From Pseudoalteromonas peptidolytica (lineage in GTDB: Bacteria; Pseudomonadota; Gammaproteobacteria; Enterobacterales; Alteromonadaceae): DNA of 64,000 bases. The stretch is from NCBI RefSeq assembly GCF_012641745.1, contig NZ_WEHZ01000010.1, forward strand, positions 1 to 64,000, written 5' to 3'. Both the position numbers and the translations under genes were made by a program. Positions 24,112 to 33,444 of the stretch are shown piece after piece. Under the pieces are notes generated by a model. The model ran no database searches and had not been told where the DNA came from. It saw nothing but the letters and a program-made list of their open reading frames with translations. Position 1 is the stretch's first letter. Each line of letters begins with the position of its first letter.

Positions 24112-25482
24112 TTAACCAATTAACCATTTAGCCATAAGTACAATAACGGGTAATGTTACCAGCGTTCTTAGAATAAAGATCAGGAACAACTCCCATAGGT
24201 TAACAGGTATTTTACTTCCCAGAAGCAGTGCACCCACTTCAGACATATAAATTAATTGAGTAACACTCATTGCCGCAACAATAAATCTTGTTGTATCACT
24301 TTCAATGGAGCCTGCCGCAAGAATTGATGGAATAAACATATCCGCAAAGCCTACAACGATTGTCTGTGCGGCCTTTTCTGCCTCAGCCACATTTAAAAAC
24401 TCTAGGAAAGGTACGAATGGAGTACCTAGATACTGAAATATTGGTGTATATTCAGCAATGATAAGAGCAAAAGTACCCACAGCCATAACTACAGGTAACA
24501 CAGCAAATACCATATCAAGTGCATTATGAAGCCCTTCTTCCACCGTACCTTTTATACCTGGTGCTGTTTTGGCCTTGGTTAATGCAACATCCAAAGAGTG
24601 GCGAAGCAATCCTTTACCTTCAGGAACCGCTTCTGAATCTTGGTTATGATCTGTGCCATCAATATAGATGTCTTTTTTAAATCTAAGTGGTGGTAGACGT
24701 GGAACAATGATTGCCGCGGCGAAGCCTGCTGCACATACGGTAAGGTAAAATGGCGCAAATAGATGCTCGAGCTTCACTTGGCCTATCACGACCAAACAAA
24801 ACGTGATGGAAACTGCTGAGAAAGTAGTGCCTATGATGGCCGCCTCTCGCTGTGTATAATGTTTATCTTCATACTGACGCGCTGTCATCAAAATACCGAC
24901 GCTACCATCTCCTAGCCACGAAGCCACGCAATTTACCGCACTACGGCCTGGTACACCAAATAAGGGACGCATCACTTTGGTGAGTAAAGTGCCAACCATC
25001 TCGAGTAAACCAAAATTAAGTAATAGTGGCAACAATAACCCAGCGAGGATAAAAACAGAAAACAGCACCGGTAACAGGTCATTAAGTACAAGTGCGCCAG
25101 TGTTTTCTGAGTGTATAGCCTCCGGACCAACACCATTGAAAGTAAGCACAATAAACACCATGCCGATAAGTCTGGTTACAAGCCAAACCCAACTGACATC
25201 AAATAAGTGTCTTATTATGTTTATTTTTAATAGTGCTTGCGGTTTAAAGAGCTTAATAATCAAACTCATCACCCCTGTGATACAAACAATAGCAACAATC
25301 ATATCTTTGATAAAAGGCGCAACCTGCGCTTGCAACCACTTTGCCATCACCGCTATTGGAATAGTCATCGCCTCGCCAACAGCAACGGGCGTCATAAATA
25401 AAAAAATACCAATCAATGACGGTACGATAAACGCAAACCATGTTTGTAAGGTACTGCGTGTAGCCATAGTGCTCTGTGTCAT
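24112..25482 (-). CDS. YjiH-family membrane protein with nucleoside-recognition (Gate) domains
   Basis: A 456-residue polytopic inner-membrane protein. About ten hydrophobic helices are visible, and two Gate-type segments occur (for example SWLGDGSVGILMTARQYEDK, and VVGFADMFIPSILAAGSIES). YjiH/SpmA-SpmB-like proteins share the nucleoside-recognition domain with concentrative nucleoside transporters. The substrate is not known. A soluble loop (about 250-290) is rich in charged residues. It lies downstream of bamC on the same strand but is separated by a terminator, so it is a separate unit. Confidence 0.85.
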   Translation of the reverse strand: MTQSTMATRSTLQTWFAFIVPSLIGIFLFMTPVAVGEAMTIPIAVMAKWLQAQVAPFIKDMIVAIVCITGVMSLIIKLFKPQALLKINIIRHLFDVSWVWLVTRLIGMVFIVLTFNGVGPEAIHSENTGALVLNDLLPVLFSVFILAGLLLPLLLNFGLLEMVGTLLTKVMRPLFGVPGRSAVNCVASWLGDGSVGILMTARQYEDKHYTQREAAIIGTTFSAVSITFCLVVIGQVKLEHLFAPFYLTVCAAGFAAAIIVPRLPPLRFKKDIYIDGTDHNQDSEAVPEGKGLLRHSLDVALTKAKTAPGIKGTVEEGLHNALDMVFAVLPVVMAVGTFALIIAEYTPIFQYLGTPFVPFLEFLNVAEAEKAAQTIVVGFADMFIPSILAAGSIESDTTRFIVAAMSVTQLIYMSEVGALLLGSKIPVNLWELFLIFILRTLVTLPVIVLMAKWLIG

Positions 25483-25505
25483 TTTTTTACTTCCACAAAA
25501 ACAAA

Positions 25506-25527
25506 GAAAAGAGCCGAAGCTCTTTTC
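25506..25527 (-). terminator. Terminator after bamC
   Basis: GAAAAGAGC (25506-25514) pairs with GCTCTTTTC (25519-25527) over CGAA, with T-rich sequence following on the minus strand. Confidence 0.85.
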
Positions 25528-25548
25528 GTTTCTAAATTATTATACTTG

Positions 25549-26607
25549 TTAGATCGTTAGACCCTTCTGCCTAAGCAGCTCAATTAAAGCCTGATGCAAG
25601 TTATTCATGGTGTTCGCATCTAGCACATTGCCTTGTCCATCTTTCCACGTAATTGATGTGCGTGTGTCTTGCGCTTCGGCGACACTTATTGTGTAGTCAC
25701 CATTTTCAATAGGCAACACCACAGCTTCTTCGCCCCAGATAGAGTCCCAAACGCTGCTTTCCGGCGCTTCATAGCGAACTAACACTTCTTGTTTTTCCCT
25801 ATCAACGCGTACAACGGTAAAGTTACTTCTTTCTAGGAAGTTTGAAAAACGATCCAACACCGCTTGCTGACCTTTTTCGGTAAGTAGTGCCGAATTCCCC
25901 GCTTTATCAAAGCCTAGCTCTAATGCCAACACGCCTTGTCGCTTGCGAAGCTCAACCTGAAGTAGACGATACTGATAGTCAAATTCCGATACTACTTCGT
26001 TAAGCGCTCGAACCTCTAGGTGACGCTTTAATAATGGCGTGAGCGCTTCTTCACCTTGATAATCAACTAGTTCAGCTAAAACTGATGCCGTACGTTGGTG
26101 TGCTTTTTGCTCTACCGTGAAGGTAAATTTTTGTTTAGCAGGGGCTTTGCTCTCTTCCCAAAACCAGCCATCTTTTGGTTTAATGAGCGAATACCAAGTG
26201 GTTGTTACGGTACCTTGTGCTTTATTTTCAACCTCATAACCTGCTTCGTGTAAAGCAATGACGCCATCAACAGCACGCCAGATAAACTGTGGTAAATCGT
26301 CTATACCATCGTTTTTATCAAAAAAGATCCTTGCCGCTTCTTCGCCTTGCTCAACCCAGCTACCTTGCGCAACAGTCAATACTTGTTGAGGAGCACGGTA
26401 ACTGACCGGTTCTGGGGTGTTTTCATATTGCCCTACAGGCATCGCAAATTCAGGGTCGCGATAAGGCTTCTCTAGCCCTTCAGGAACCTTAACTGGCGCA
26501 TTTGCTCGATAATTTCTCTCATGATGTGCATCATTTGTGAAAATACTACAGCCGCTCAAACTAACGGCAATTCCAAGAACCAGTGATTTTGGGATCCAAT
26601 ACTGCAC
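25549..26607 (-). CDS. bamC: Outer-membrane assembly factor BamC
   Basis: A lipoprotein of the BAM complex that folds outer-membrane beta-barrels; 352 residues. The lipobox LSGC (C20) lies within a signal peptide beginning MQYWIPKSLVLGIAVSL. An unstructured N-terminal region is followed by two helix-grip domains (about 75-190 and 210-350), as in E. coli BamC. In many relatives dapA lies directly upstream; here the upstream neighbour is divergent gcvR, with no dapA between them. Confidence 0.93.
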   Translation of the reverse strand: MQYWIPKSLVLGIAVSLSGCSIFTNDAHHERNYRANAPVKVPEGLEKPYRDPEFAMPVGQYENTPEPVSYRAPQQVLTVAQGSWVEQGEEAARIFFDKNDGIDDLPQFIWRAVDGVIALHEAGYEVENKAQGTVTTTWYSLIKPKDGWFWEESKAPAKQKFTFTVEQKAHQRTASVLAELVDYQGEEALTPLLKRHLEVRALNEVVSEFDYQYRLLQVELRKRQGVLALELGFDKAGNSALLTEKGQQAVLDRFSNFLERSNFTVVRVDREKQEVLVRYEAPESSVWDSIWGEEAVVLPIENGDYTISVAEAQDTRTSITWKDGQGNVLDANTMNNLHQALIELLRQKGLTI

Positions 26608-26931
26608 TCATTTACTCCTTAGCAAACCCTATTATTATTCGAATCAAAGTTATGATTTAGGATTGCCGAATTGGTTCACACAAAGTTACCAAATATTGGC
26701 AACGTTGAACTATTAGCGCTATGACAGTATAGATTTAGCACTTTTTGCTGACCTATCTATTACATAGCCAAAAATTTGCCTTATGTTACTTGTCATGCAC
26801 CAGAAAAACAAGCAACCACACAGTCATCCACGATTCTATTTTTTATTACATCCCGCTAGCGCTAAAACTCAGATATGGTAGTATTTCGCGTTAACTAATT
26901 GGGCGCGTTACATGAAATCAGAGGTTTTAAA
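26608..26931. other. Divergent promoter region between bamC and gcvR
   Basis: 324 bases with no gene, where dapA is commonly found in related genomes. No dapA remnant was recognised in any frame. Confidence 0.5.
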
Positions 26932-27468
26932 ATGACCACGCATCATACAAACCATCAGCTAGTCTTAACAGCGATAGGTGAAGACAGATCTGGTATTGTT
27001 GGTGAATTGACACAACTTGTGAGCGACTGCAACTGTAATATTATCGACAGCCGTATCGCAATATTAGGTAACGAATTTACTTTCATTATGTTACTCGCCG
27101 GTGATATGGCCTCTATCAGTCGTGTCGAGCATACCTTACCAGCTAAAAGCATGGAGCTGGGTTTGTTGACCATGATGAAACGAACCTCAAGTCATCAACA
27201 AGGGGAATTTAGTGCCGGTTATACCTTGGAGTACGAAGGGCTGGATTCTCCCGGTACATTGAGCAAAGTGACTCGCTATTTTGCAGCGCAAGGCGTCAGT
27301 ATTTGTTCACTAAAATCGGATACCTTTGAGCAAGATGACGAACTTCACATGCGCTGTGAGCTTGAATTCAATATTCCTGTAGATGTTGATATCGATAACT
27401 TTAAAGTTCAGTTTGAAGATCTTTCTCACGCCTTAAACGTAGATTACATTTTTAGACGCATTCGCTAA
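26932..27468 (+). CDS. gcvR: Glycine cleavage system transcriptional repressor GcvR
   Basis: A 178-residue protein with two ACT domains (about 5-80 and 95-170). It begins MTTHHTNHQLVLTAIGEDRS, then GIVGELTQLVSDCNCNI-type ACT residues. In E. coli it binds glycine and antagonises GcvA to repress the gcv operon. The start at 26932 is chosen because AGAGG precedes it. bcp follows after nine bases, the order seen in E. coli. Confidence 0.92.
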   Translation: MTTHHTNHQLVLTAIGEDRSGIVGELTQLVSDCNCNIIDSRIAILGNEFTFIMLLAGDMASISRVEHTLPAKSMELGLLTMMKRTSSHQQGEFSAGYTLEYEGLDSPGTLSKVTRYFAAQGVSICSLKSDTFEQDDELHMRCELEFNIPVDVDIDNFKVQFEDLSHALNVDYIFRRIR

Positions 27469-27477
27469 GGATTTTAC

Positions 27478-27951
27478 ATGAACACTTTGAAAGCAGGTGA
27501 TAAAGCACCATTATTTTCATTACAGAATCAAAATGACGAAACCATTGAACTTGCAAACTTACTTAAGAGCAATCAAGTCTTAGTCTATTTTTACCCCAAA
27601 GCGCTTACACCAGGCTGCACAGTTCAAGCGGAAAACTTACGCGATCACAAAACAGAACTCGCTGCACTTAACACCGTTGCCGTTGGTATTAGCCCTGATC
27701 CTGTGAAAAAGTTAAAAAACTTTGAAAACAAAAAAGAGCTAAACTTCGATCTACTCTCTGATGAAGATCATGCCGTCGCAGATGAATTCGGTGTTTGGGG
27801 TCTGAAGAAATTTATGGGTAAAGAGTATGACGGGATCCACAGATTGTCGTTCCTTGTGGGTCAGGATGGAACCATCAAACATGTATTCAATAAGTTTAAA
27901 ACAAAAGATCATCATCAAGTCGTTATTGAGCATCTAAAAGCGCAAGCATAA
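27478..27951 (+). CDS. bcp: Thioredoxin-dependent peroxiredoxin Bcp (1-Cys form)
   Basis: A 157-residue peroxiredoxin of the Bcp/PrxQ group that reduces hydroperoxides. The peroxidatic cysteine C47 is in TPGCTVQ, with the expected FYPKALTPG segment before it. It is the only cysteine in the protein: the resolving cysteine found five residues later in E. coli Bcp is Asn or Glu here (CTVQAENLRD). It would therefore need another thiol to complete its cycle. AAGGA precedes the start. Confidence 0.94.
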   Translation: MNTLKAGDKAPLFSLQNQNDETIELANLLKSNQVLVYFYPKALTPGCTVQAENLRDHKTELAALNTVAVGISPDPVKKLKNFENKKELNFDLLSDEDHAVADEFGVWGLKKFMGKEYDGIHRLSFLVGQDGTIKHVFNKFKTKDHHQVVIEHLKAQA

Positions 27952-28003
27952 ACAATAGATGGTTCAACACACCCAGTAGTAAAGAGTTTTTAGGCTTTAA
28001 CAT

Positions 28004-28040
28004 AAAAAATCCGATAAACGACTGTTTATCGGATTTTTTT
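28004..28040 (+). terminator. Terminator after bcp
   Basis: AAAAAATCCGATAAAC pairs with GTTTATCGGATTTTTT, flanked by long A and T runs. Confidence 0.92.
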
Positions 28041-28113
28041 ACCAACCTTATTCGTCGGTATATTTTGATACGTAGCAGTAATACCAACTAAGTAAGTTTT
28101 AGAACAAATGGTA

Positions 28114-28548
28114 TTAGATCGCTGCGTTTCTGAATTCTTTAACAAACTGCTTAACAGGCATGTCGTTACAACGAAGGTTACGTACCTGTTGATTGCTAAG
28201 GCGTAAATGATTCACACCGTGACGCACAGCGTCAATACATAATCCAGTTGCTACATCAGATTTTTCAGCAACTAACTCAACTTTCTTTTCTTGCCTTTGA
28301 ATACGCTGAGATGCTTTTGCAAACTCACGAATATCTTCACCATTACACTTGATGCTCGGTGAAAAGCGAGAAATAAATAAGCCTAGTGATGCAGCTTCTT
28401 TACGTGCTGCACTGAACCCCTGCTCCGCAGCAACAGCGCACACTTTTGTCGCAGGCGACGAGTCAGCTTGCGTGTACTCAACTTGAGACGCAAACGCAGT
28501 TGAAGAAGCTAGAGAAACAAGACCTAAGAAAGAGAGAGATTTAAGCAT
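28114..28548 (-). CDS. DUF3718-like exported protein with two Cys repeats
   Basis: A 144-residue protein. The signal peptide is MLKSLSFLGLVSLASSTAFA. Two similar repeats follow, each with a cysteine near the start and a (K/R)CN segment near the end: VCAVAAEQGF...IKCNGEDIREFA, and LCIDAVRHGV...LRCNDMPVKQFV. The pattern resembles DUF3718, small periplasmic proteins common in Alteromonadales. Each repeat probably forms one disulfide. Function is unknown. The start at 28548 gives the best signal peptide. Confidence 0.7.
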   Translation of the reverse strand: MLKSLSFLGLVSLASSTAFASQVEYTQADSSPATKVCAVAAEQGFSAARKEAASLGLFISRFSPSIKCNGEDIREFAKASQRIQRQEKKVELVAEKSDVATGLCIDAVRHGVNHLRLSNQQVRNLRCNDMPVKQFVKEFRNAAI

Positions 28549-29065
28549 AATATACCCCAAATGAACGATTCGGTGCGGATTATAATTACAATGTAGAATA
28601 AGTAAACAGCTAAATCATGCAAAACTGCTTATTTAATGTTCTATTTACACTAGGGTAAAATTATCGCTATGGCACACCTAAACTTGTACAAAATTTAACA
28701 AGTTCATATATACCAATACCGGGACAAACGCTTTCTTCAACGACTGCGATAGCTAGGTTTTAGGTACGTTCAAATGCTACTAACCAGTTTTTCTTGTCTT
28801 AAACTGCAAAAAAGGGGTTAGGCGCTATATAAATTTTACTGTAGCGTGCTTCACTCTCCACAGCACAAGTATCATTGTCCAATACATTGGCTCAACTTGA
28901 CGGAGCAAATTGGTACAACCTTTAGATTGTGGTTGTGATTGCTAAAATTCACCGATAGAAAGGCAATAATTTCTCAAAGCTCAGGTTAATTGCCTTCAAT
29001 CGCTGATCCTCTTCTTTTTAAATGATAAACTCTGCTACAAAACAGCAAAGTCAATAGAGAGTGCT
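28549..29065. other. Intergenic region with a possible decayed dispersed repeat
   Basis: No gene is seen. From 28710 (ATACCAATACC) to 28916 (AATTGGTAC) there is a stretch of about 207 bp with repeat-like ends and the right overall length for the dispersed element found elsewhere in the window. The interior is too divergent to be sure. The xthA promoter should lie at the right side. Confidence 0.4.
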
Positions 29066-29875
29066 ATGAAAATTGTCTCGTTTAACATTAATGGCCTAAG
29101 AGCTAGGCTACATCAATTACAAGCATTAATAGAAAAACATCAACCTGACGTAATTGGGCTTCAGGAAATCAAAGTACATGATGAAGCTTTTCCTAAAGAT
29201 GATGTCGAAGCACTGGGGTACCATGTTTATTTTCATGGACAAAAAGCTCATTATGGTGTTGCGATACTCTCCAAAAAGCCAGCCAAAGTGATTCAAAAAG
29301 GCTTTGCAACCGACACTGATGAATCACAACGTAGAATGATTAGTGGTACATTTGAAAGTGACTCTGGCGCTGAGGTCACTGTAATGAATGGCTACTTCCC
29401 ACAAGGCGACAATATTAACCACGAAACAAAATTTCCGTATAAAAGACAATTTTATGCTGATCTGATGACACATTTAAATGAGTTTGCTGATCCTAAATCA
29501 AATTTAGTCGTGATGGGTGACATTAATATCTCTCCAATAGATGCTGATATTGGTATTGGTGAGCAAAATCGTAAACGATGGCTAAAAACCGGAAAGTGCT
29601 CTTTCCAGCCAGAGGAACGTGAATGGTTAAAAACGTTATTGGACTGGGGTTTCAAAGATACATTTAGAGAGTTAACACCTGATGCCACAGAGAAATACTC
29701 TTGGTTTGACTATCGCTCTAAAGGCTTTGATGACAACCGTGGATTACGTATTGATGTGGTACTCGCTACAGAGCCTTTGATGGCTAAGTGCCTTGAAAGT
29801 GATATCGATTACGAGTTAAGAGGAATTGAAAAGCCTTCAGATCACGCCCCAGTTTGGGCTACTTTTAGTCTCTGA
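29066..29875 (+). CDS. xthA: Exodeoxyribonuclease III
   Basis: A 269-residue Mg-dependent AP endonuclease and 3'-5' exonuclease for base-excision repair. Motifs present are [20 protein letters not shown] (catalytic Glu), [15 protein letters not shown] (Asp/Asn) and the C-terminal SDHAPVW with the catalytic Asp-His. Length is normal. GAGAG precedes the start. It stands alone. Confidence 0.96.
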   Translation: MKIVSFNINGLRARLHQLQALIEKHQPDVIGLQEIKVHDEAFPKDDVEALGYHVYFHGQKAHYGVAILSKKPAKVIQKGFATDTDESQRRMISGTFESDSGAEVTVMNGYFPQGDNINHETKFPYKRQFYADLMTHLNEFADPKSNLVVMGDINISPIDADIGIGEQNRKRWLKTGKCSFQPEEREWLKTLLDWGFKDTFRELTPDATEKYSWFDYRSKGFDDNRGLRIDVVLATEPLMAKCLESDIDYELRGIEKPSDHAPVWATFSL

Positions 29876-29885
29876 TCGTATCATA

Positions 29886-30025
29886 TCAACGAAGTGACTT
29901 TTTTTGAGGGGAGTAAACCTTGTCAATTACGTAGCTATCGCTAAGGCAAAAGCTTATCTAGATGAGAAGGTTTTAACCGGTTAGCATCAAGGTACTCCCT
30001 CACACTGAGTAAATCTGAAAACCAA
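29886..30025 (+). repeat. Degenerate copy of the dispersed repeat
   Basis: Left portion AAGTGACTTTTTTTGAGG, then AGTAAACCTTGTC, matches the same section of copies A and B (AAGTGGTCTATTTTGAGG, then AAATCTTGTC). A GAGTAAATCTGA segment near the right end also matches. The terminal repeats have decayed. No coding function is seen. Confidence 0.5.
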
Positions 30026-30107
30026 ATAGGATCGCACTATATTGAGCTGTAACTCACAGTTTTGCTCGAACTAGTATTGCCAATCTCATTAACATGTGGA
30101 AGAAGCC

Positions 30108-30731
30108 GTGACTTTTATCGCCGCGCTCGGATTATTTTTATTTAGCTTTAATCGTCAAGAGTACCAACAATTATTACTGGTTGCAGCAAGACAAACTGGG
30201 GTGTTAAGTTGCGCTGTCGTACTCACGTTGCTGTGGCAAATTAAGGCGGGCATTTTACCACAACTTGATATTCATATTTTGGGTGTTACCGCTGTAAGCC
30301 TTATACTGGGATGGCGTTTAGGTGCGCTAAGTGCAAGCTTAGCATGTATATTACATGGTTACTTCAACGGCTTCTCATTGCCGGAGTTTGGTAATTTATG
30401 GCTCTTTACCGCTTTACTCCCAGTGTACATTAGTTACGGGTTATTTGTGCTTTGCTATCATTACCTACCGAGGCACTTTTTTGTATATATCTTCGTCTGT
30501 GCATTTATATTTGCAGGTACCGTCGGGTGCTTAAAAATCTTACTCAGCGCAATGTACTATTACACCGTCGATGCCTATACTTGGTTCGAGCTTGCAGATA
30601 ATTACCTGCACTTTGCTGTCATCATGTGGTTCCCAGAAGCAATGCTAAATGGCATGGCTATCACTTTGCTTATTACATACCGCCCACATTGGGTTAAAAC
30701 CTTTTTTGATAGGGAATACTTAGACAAATGA
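30108..30731 (+). CDS. CbiM-like polytopic membrane protein
   Basis: A 207-residue inner-membrane protein with about six hydrophobic helices, for example AVVLTLLWQIKAGI, GVTAVSLILGWRLGALSASL and HFFVYIFVCAFIFAG. It ends with MWFPEAMLNGMAITLLITYR. The helix pattern and the last motif recall the CbiM family of energy-coupling-factor transporter permeases. The N-terminal His-containing metal-binding end of CbiM is missing, so the substrate is unknown. A GTG at 30108 with GGAAG upstream is preferred; GTG at 30096 is possible. The last four bases overlap rlmA. Confidence 0.6.
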   Translation: MTFIAALGLFLFSFNRQEYQQLLLVAARQTGVLSCAVVLTLLWQIKAGILPQLDIHILGVTAVSLILGWRLGALSASLACILHGYFNGFSLPEFGNLWLFTALLPVYISYGLFVLCYHYLPRHFFVYIFVCAFIFAGTVGCLKILLSAMYYYTVDAYTWFELADNYLHFAVIMWFPEAMLNGMAITLLITYRPHWVKTFFDREYLDK

Positions 30732-31531
30732 TATCCCATTACCGCTGCCCGCTTTGTAAACTACCTTTGTTTCGAGGTGGTGCTAGCTATACCTGTGATC
30801 AAAATCACCAATTTGATATAGCCAAAGAAGGCTATGTCAACTTATTGCCAGTTCAGAATAAAAAGTCTAAACAGCCTGGTGACAACCAAGAAATGGTGGC
30901 TGCACGTCGTGCATTTTTTGAAACCCACCATTATGAGTTTCTAAGAGATAACCTCGCCTCTCTTGTAGCACAGAAAACGCCTGAAAAAGTATTGGACTTA
31001 GGCTGTGGAGAAGGGTTTTATACACGAGAAATTGCGAGTCACTGTCCAAATGCCACGGTATATGGTGTAGATATTGCCAAGCCAGCAATACGTTATGCAG
31101 CAAAACGCTACGCTCAAGTCGCGTTTAGTGTCGCGTCTGTTAAGGAGGCGCCATTTGAAGATAAGTTTGCTGACGTTATCGTCAGTATTTTCGCGCCGAT
31201 TTTTGATCAAGAGTTAGCGCGTCTGTGTAAATCAAAAGGCAGCTTATTTGTGATATCACCAGCAGAGCATCATCTGTTTGAGCTAAAGTCTCTCATTTAC
31301 GACGATGTGAAACTACACAAAGCGCCGGACACCCCTGCTGGTTTTACATTAGTTGATCGTACCAAGTTACAACAGACTCACACTATGGACTTTACTTGCG
31401 TACAGCACCTGATCATGATGACACCATTTGCGTGGAAATTTAAGCAGCAGCACTTAGACAGATTGCAAAAAATGGATAAAGTTGAAGTGACGCTATCATT
31501 TTTTATTAATGAATATCAGCGCAACGAATAG
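30728..31531 (+). CDS. rlmA: 23S rRNA (guanine-745-N1)-methyltransferase
   Basis: A 267-residue SAM-dependent methyltransferase for helix 35 of 23S rRNA. The N-terminal zinc site is C7, C10, C23 and H27 (CPLC...CDQNH). SAM motif LDLGCGEGFYTREIA follows (about 94-108). VNLLPVQNKKSKQPGDN is typical of the family. It overlaps the preceding membrane protein by four bases (ATGA), so the two are translationally coupled. The identity as RlmA rather than a related TlrB-type enzyme is based on context and motif. Confidence 0.92.
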   Translation: MISHYRCPLCKLPLFRGGASYTCDQNHQFDIAKEGYVNLLPVQNKKSKQPGDNQEMVAARRAFFETHHYEFLRDNLASLVAQKTPEKVLDLGCGEGFYTREIASHCPNATVYGVDIAKPAIRYAAKRYAQVAFSVASVKEAPFEDKFADVIVSIFAPIFDQELARLCKSKGSLFVISPAEHHLFELKSLIYDDVKLHKAPDTPAGFTLVDRTKLQQTHTMDFTCVQHLIMMTPFAWKFKQQHLDRLQKMDKVEVTLSFFINEYQRNE

Positions 31532-31603
31532 CACTATCTTACGAACTAACATGGATATGTTGAAGTCCAAAGGTGATTCACTAAATTAGCGCTTGCACGC
31601 TGT

Positions 31604-31632
31604 AGCCTACCCACTGTTTTTAGGGGTAGGCT
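31604..31632 (-). terminator. Hairpin terminator after yfbV
   Basis: AGCCTACCC (31604-31612) pairs with GGGTAGGCT (31624-31632). It lies just past the yfbV stop on the minus strand and could also serve rlmA. Confidence 0.65.
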
Positions 31633-31643
31633 TATACATTACC

Positions 31644-32093
31644 TCACAGGTTTTCTTTGGTGAATGCTTTATCCATCTTTTCAAACATATCTTTCAATAA
31701 TCTCGCCAATTCCCGATATCTTGGCTTTCTAGAGGATAAAGGGGTATCGTAGCCATTCGCAACCATCTTTTGGTGAAGCTCTGTGTACCAAGAATTCAGT
31801 GCTGGATTTAATGGTGTTTCCGCCCTTTTTCCTAACCATAACAGCCCTTGAACAGGCAACGATAAAAAGAACAGCGCAACCGCTATCGCCTGTGGTAAAT
31901 ATTGGTACCCCAACTGACTAGTTTGCAGAAATAGAGTAAACACCGCCAGCATAGGCATAGTATTTAAAGCAAGCTCTGTCGCCTTTATCACCCGAAACTC
32001 GGGGAATAGTGGTGCTAATTCCTTGCGCATAGGCCACTCTTTTGAGTATTGACGTCCAAGTTGCACTTGCGAAATAAGACTTTTTTGCATCAT
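31644..32093 (-). CDS. yfbV: UPF0208 membrane protein YfbV
   Basis: A 149-residue inner-membrane protein with two hydrophobic helices (about 42-62 and 67-88) between basic ends, matching YfbV. In E. coli it helps insulate the Ter macrodomain by opposing MatP spreading. It is divergent from ackA, the same arrangement as in E. coli, which supports the name. Confidence 0.92.
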   Translation of the reverse strand: MMQKSLISQVQLGRQYSKEWPMRKELAPLFPEFRVIKATELALNTMPMLAVFTLFLQTSQLGYQYLPQAIAVALFFLSLPVQGLLWLGKRAETPLNPALNSWYTELHQKMVANGYDTPLSSRKPRYRELARLLKDMFEKMDKAFTKENL

Positions 32094-32242
32094 AACTCCT
32101 AGGTGCTAACTTTTATATAAAAAATGAGGTAAAATCGACGTCTTTACTGTCAACTATACCTTAGTCTAAATGCGTAGCTTATATGCGCTATAGCTTTAAG
32201 CTTAATACGCAATAACTGTTATTGTCAAAACGGAAAGTCATT

Positions 32243-33442
32243 ATGTCATCTCAGCATGTTTTGGTTCTTAATTGTGGAAGCTCCAGTCTCAAGTTTGCAA
32301 TCATTGATAACGCAACCGGAGAGGAAATATTATCAGGTCTGGGCGAGCGCCTCGCTGAACAAGCACCACAAATAAAGTACAAGTTCCAAGGCAACAAAGA
32401 AATCGTTCCCCTTAACAGTGGTGATGCACACCAAGTTGCAATCACTACACTTGTAAAACTCATCAAAGATCTTTCTTTAGATGCTGATCTTGTCGCTGTC
32501 GGCCATCGCGTAGTGCATGGCGGAGAGCGTTTTACACAGTCAGTCATTATTGATGACTCCGTTATTCAAGCAATCGAAGCAACGGCAAGTCTCGCGCCTT
32601 TGCACAACCCTGCCAATCTACTTGGCATACGCGCAGCACAGGCGGCATTTGCCCATTTACCGCAGATTGCAGTGTTTGATACGGCCTTCCACCAAAGTAT
32701 GGATCAAACCGCATACCTTTACGCGCTACCCTACTCGCTCTACCGTGAACATGGTGTACGACGTTACGGCTTCCACGGGACTAGTCATGCTTACGTATCG
32801 GCACAAGCCATTGAAGTTTTAGGGTTGCAACAGGCACCATCTCGTATTATCACTGCGCATTTGGGTAATGGCTGTTCTGTTACGGCCATAAAAGATGGTA
32901 AATCTGTCGATACTAGTATGGGGTTAACCCCACTGGAGGGTCTGGTTATGGGGACCCGAAGTGGTGATATAGACCCAGGTTTATTTTCATTCCTTATCAA
33001 CCACCTAAACTACTCAACCCAGCAAATTGATACGCTGTTGAACAAGCAAAGTGGTTTACTTGGGATCAGTGAGCTATCAAATGACTGCCGCACAATAGAA
33101 GAAGCGGCTCAGGAAAATCACCCTCAAGCGAGTCTCGCCTTGGATATTTTTTGTTACCGTTTGGCTAAGCAAATTGCTAGCTTCTTAGTCCCGTTAGGTG
33201 GTTTAGATGCACTCGTATTCACAGGTGGTATCGGTGAAAACTCGGATGTTATCCGTGAAAAAGTGGTTAACCAACTGGGCTTCCTTGGCATGAAGGTAAA
33301 TGCTGAGCAAAACCTCAAAGCTCGATTTGGTGGTCAGGGTATTATCACTGACGCCGCACACTCTCCGGTTGCGATGGTTATTCCAACGAATGAAGAGTGG
33401 GTGATCGCGAACGACGCTGCAACACTTGCAAAAGGAGCATAG
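32243..33442 (+). CDS. ackA: Acetate kinase
   Basis: A 399-residue enzyme interconverting acetate plus ATP with acetyl phosphate. The start [11 protein letters not shown] (about residues 6-16), the GHRVVHGGE segment, FHGTSH, the [19 protein letters not shown] region and FTGGIGENS are all present. The ATG at 32243 with GGAAAG upstream is preferred to a TTG at 32222. pta follows after two bases with its own AAAGGAG, so the two form an operon. Confidence 0.97.
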   Translation: MSSQHVLVLNCGSSSLKFAIIDNATGEEILSGLGERLAEQAPQIKYKFQGNKEIVPLNSGDAHQVAITTLVKLIKDLSLDADLVAVGHRVVHGGERFTQSVIIDDSVIQAIEATASLAPLHNPANLLGIRAAQAAFAHLPQIAVFDTAFHQSMDQTAYLYALPYSLYREHGVRRYGFHGTSHAYVSAQAIEVLGLQQAPSRIITAHLGNGCSVTAIKDGKSVDTSMGLTPLEGLVMGTRSGDIDPGLFSFLINHLNYSTQQIDTLLNKQSGLLGISELSNDCRTIEEAAQENHPQASLALDIFCYRLAKQIASFLVPLGGLDALVFTGGIGENSDVIREKVVNQLGFLGMKVNAEQNLKARFGGQGIITDAAHSPVAMVIPTNEEWVIANDAATLAKGA

Positions 33443-33444
33443 TA

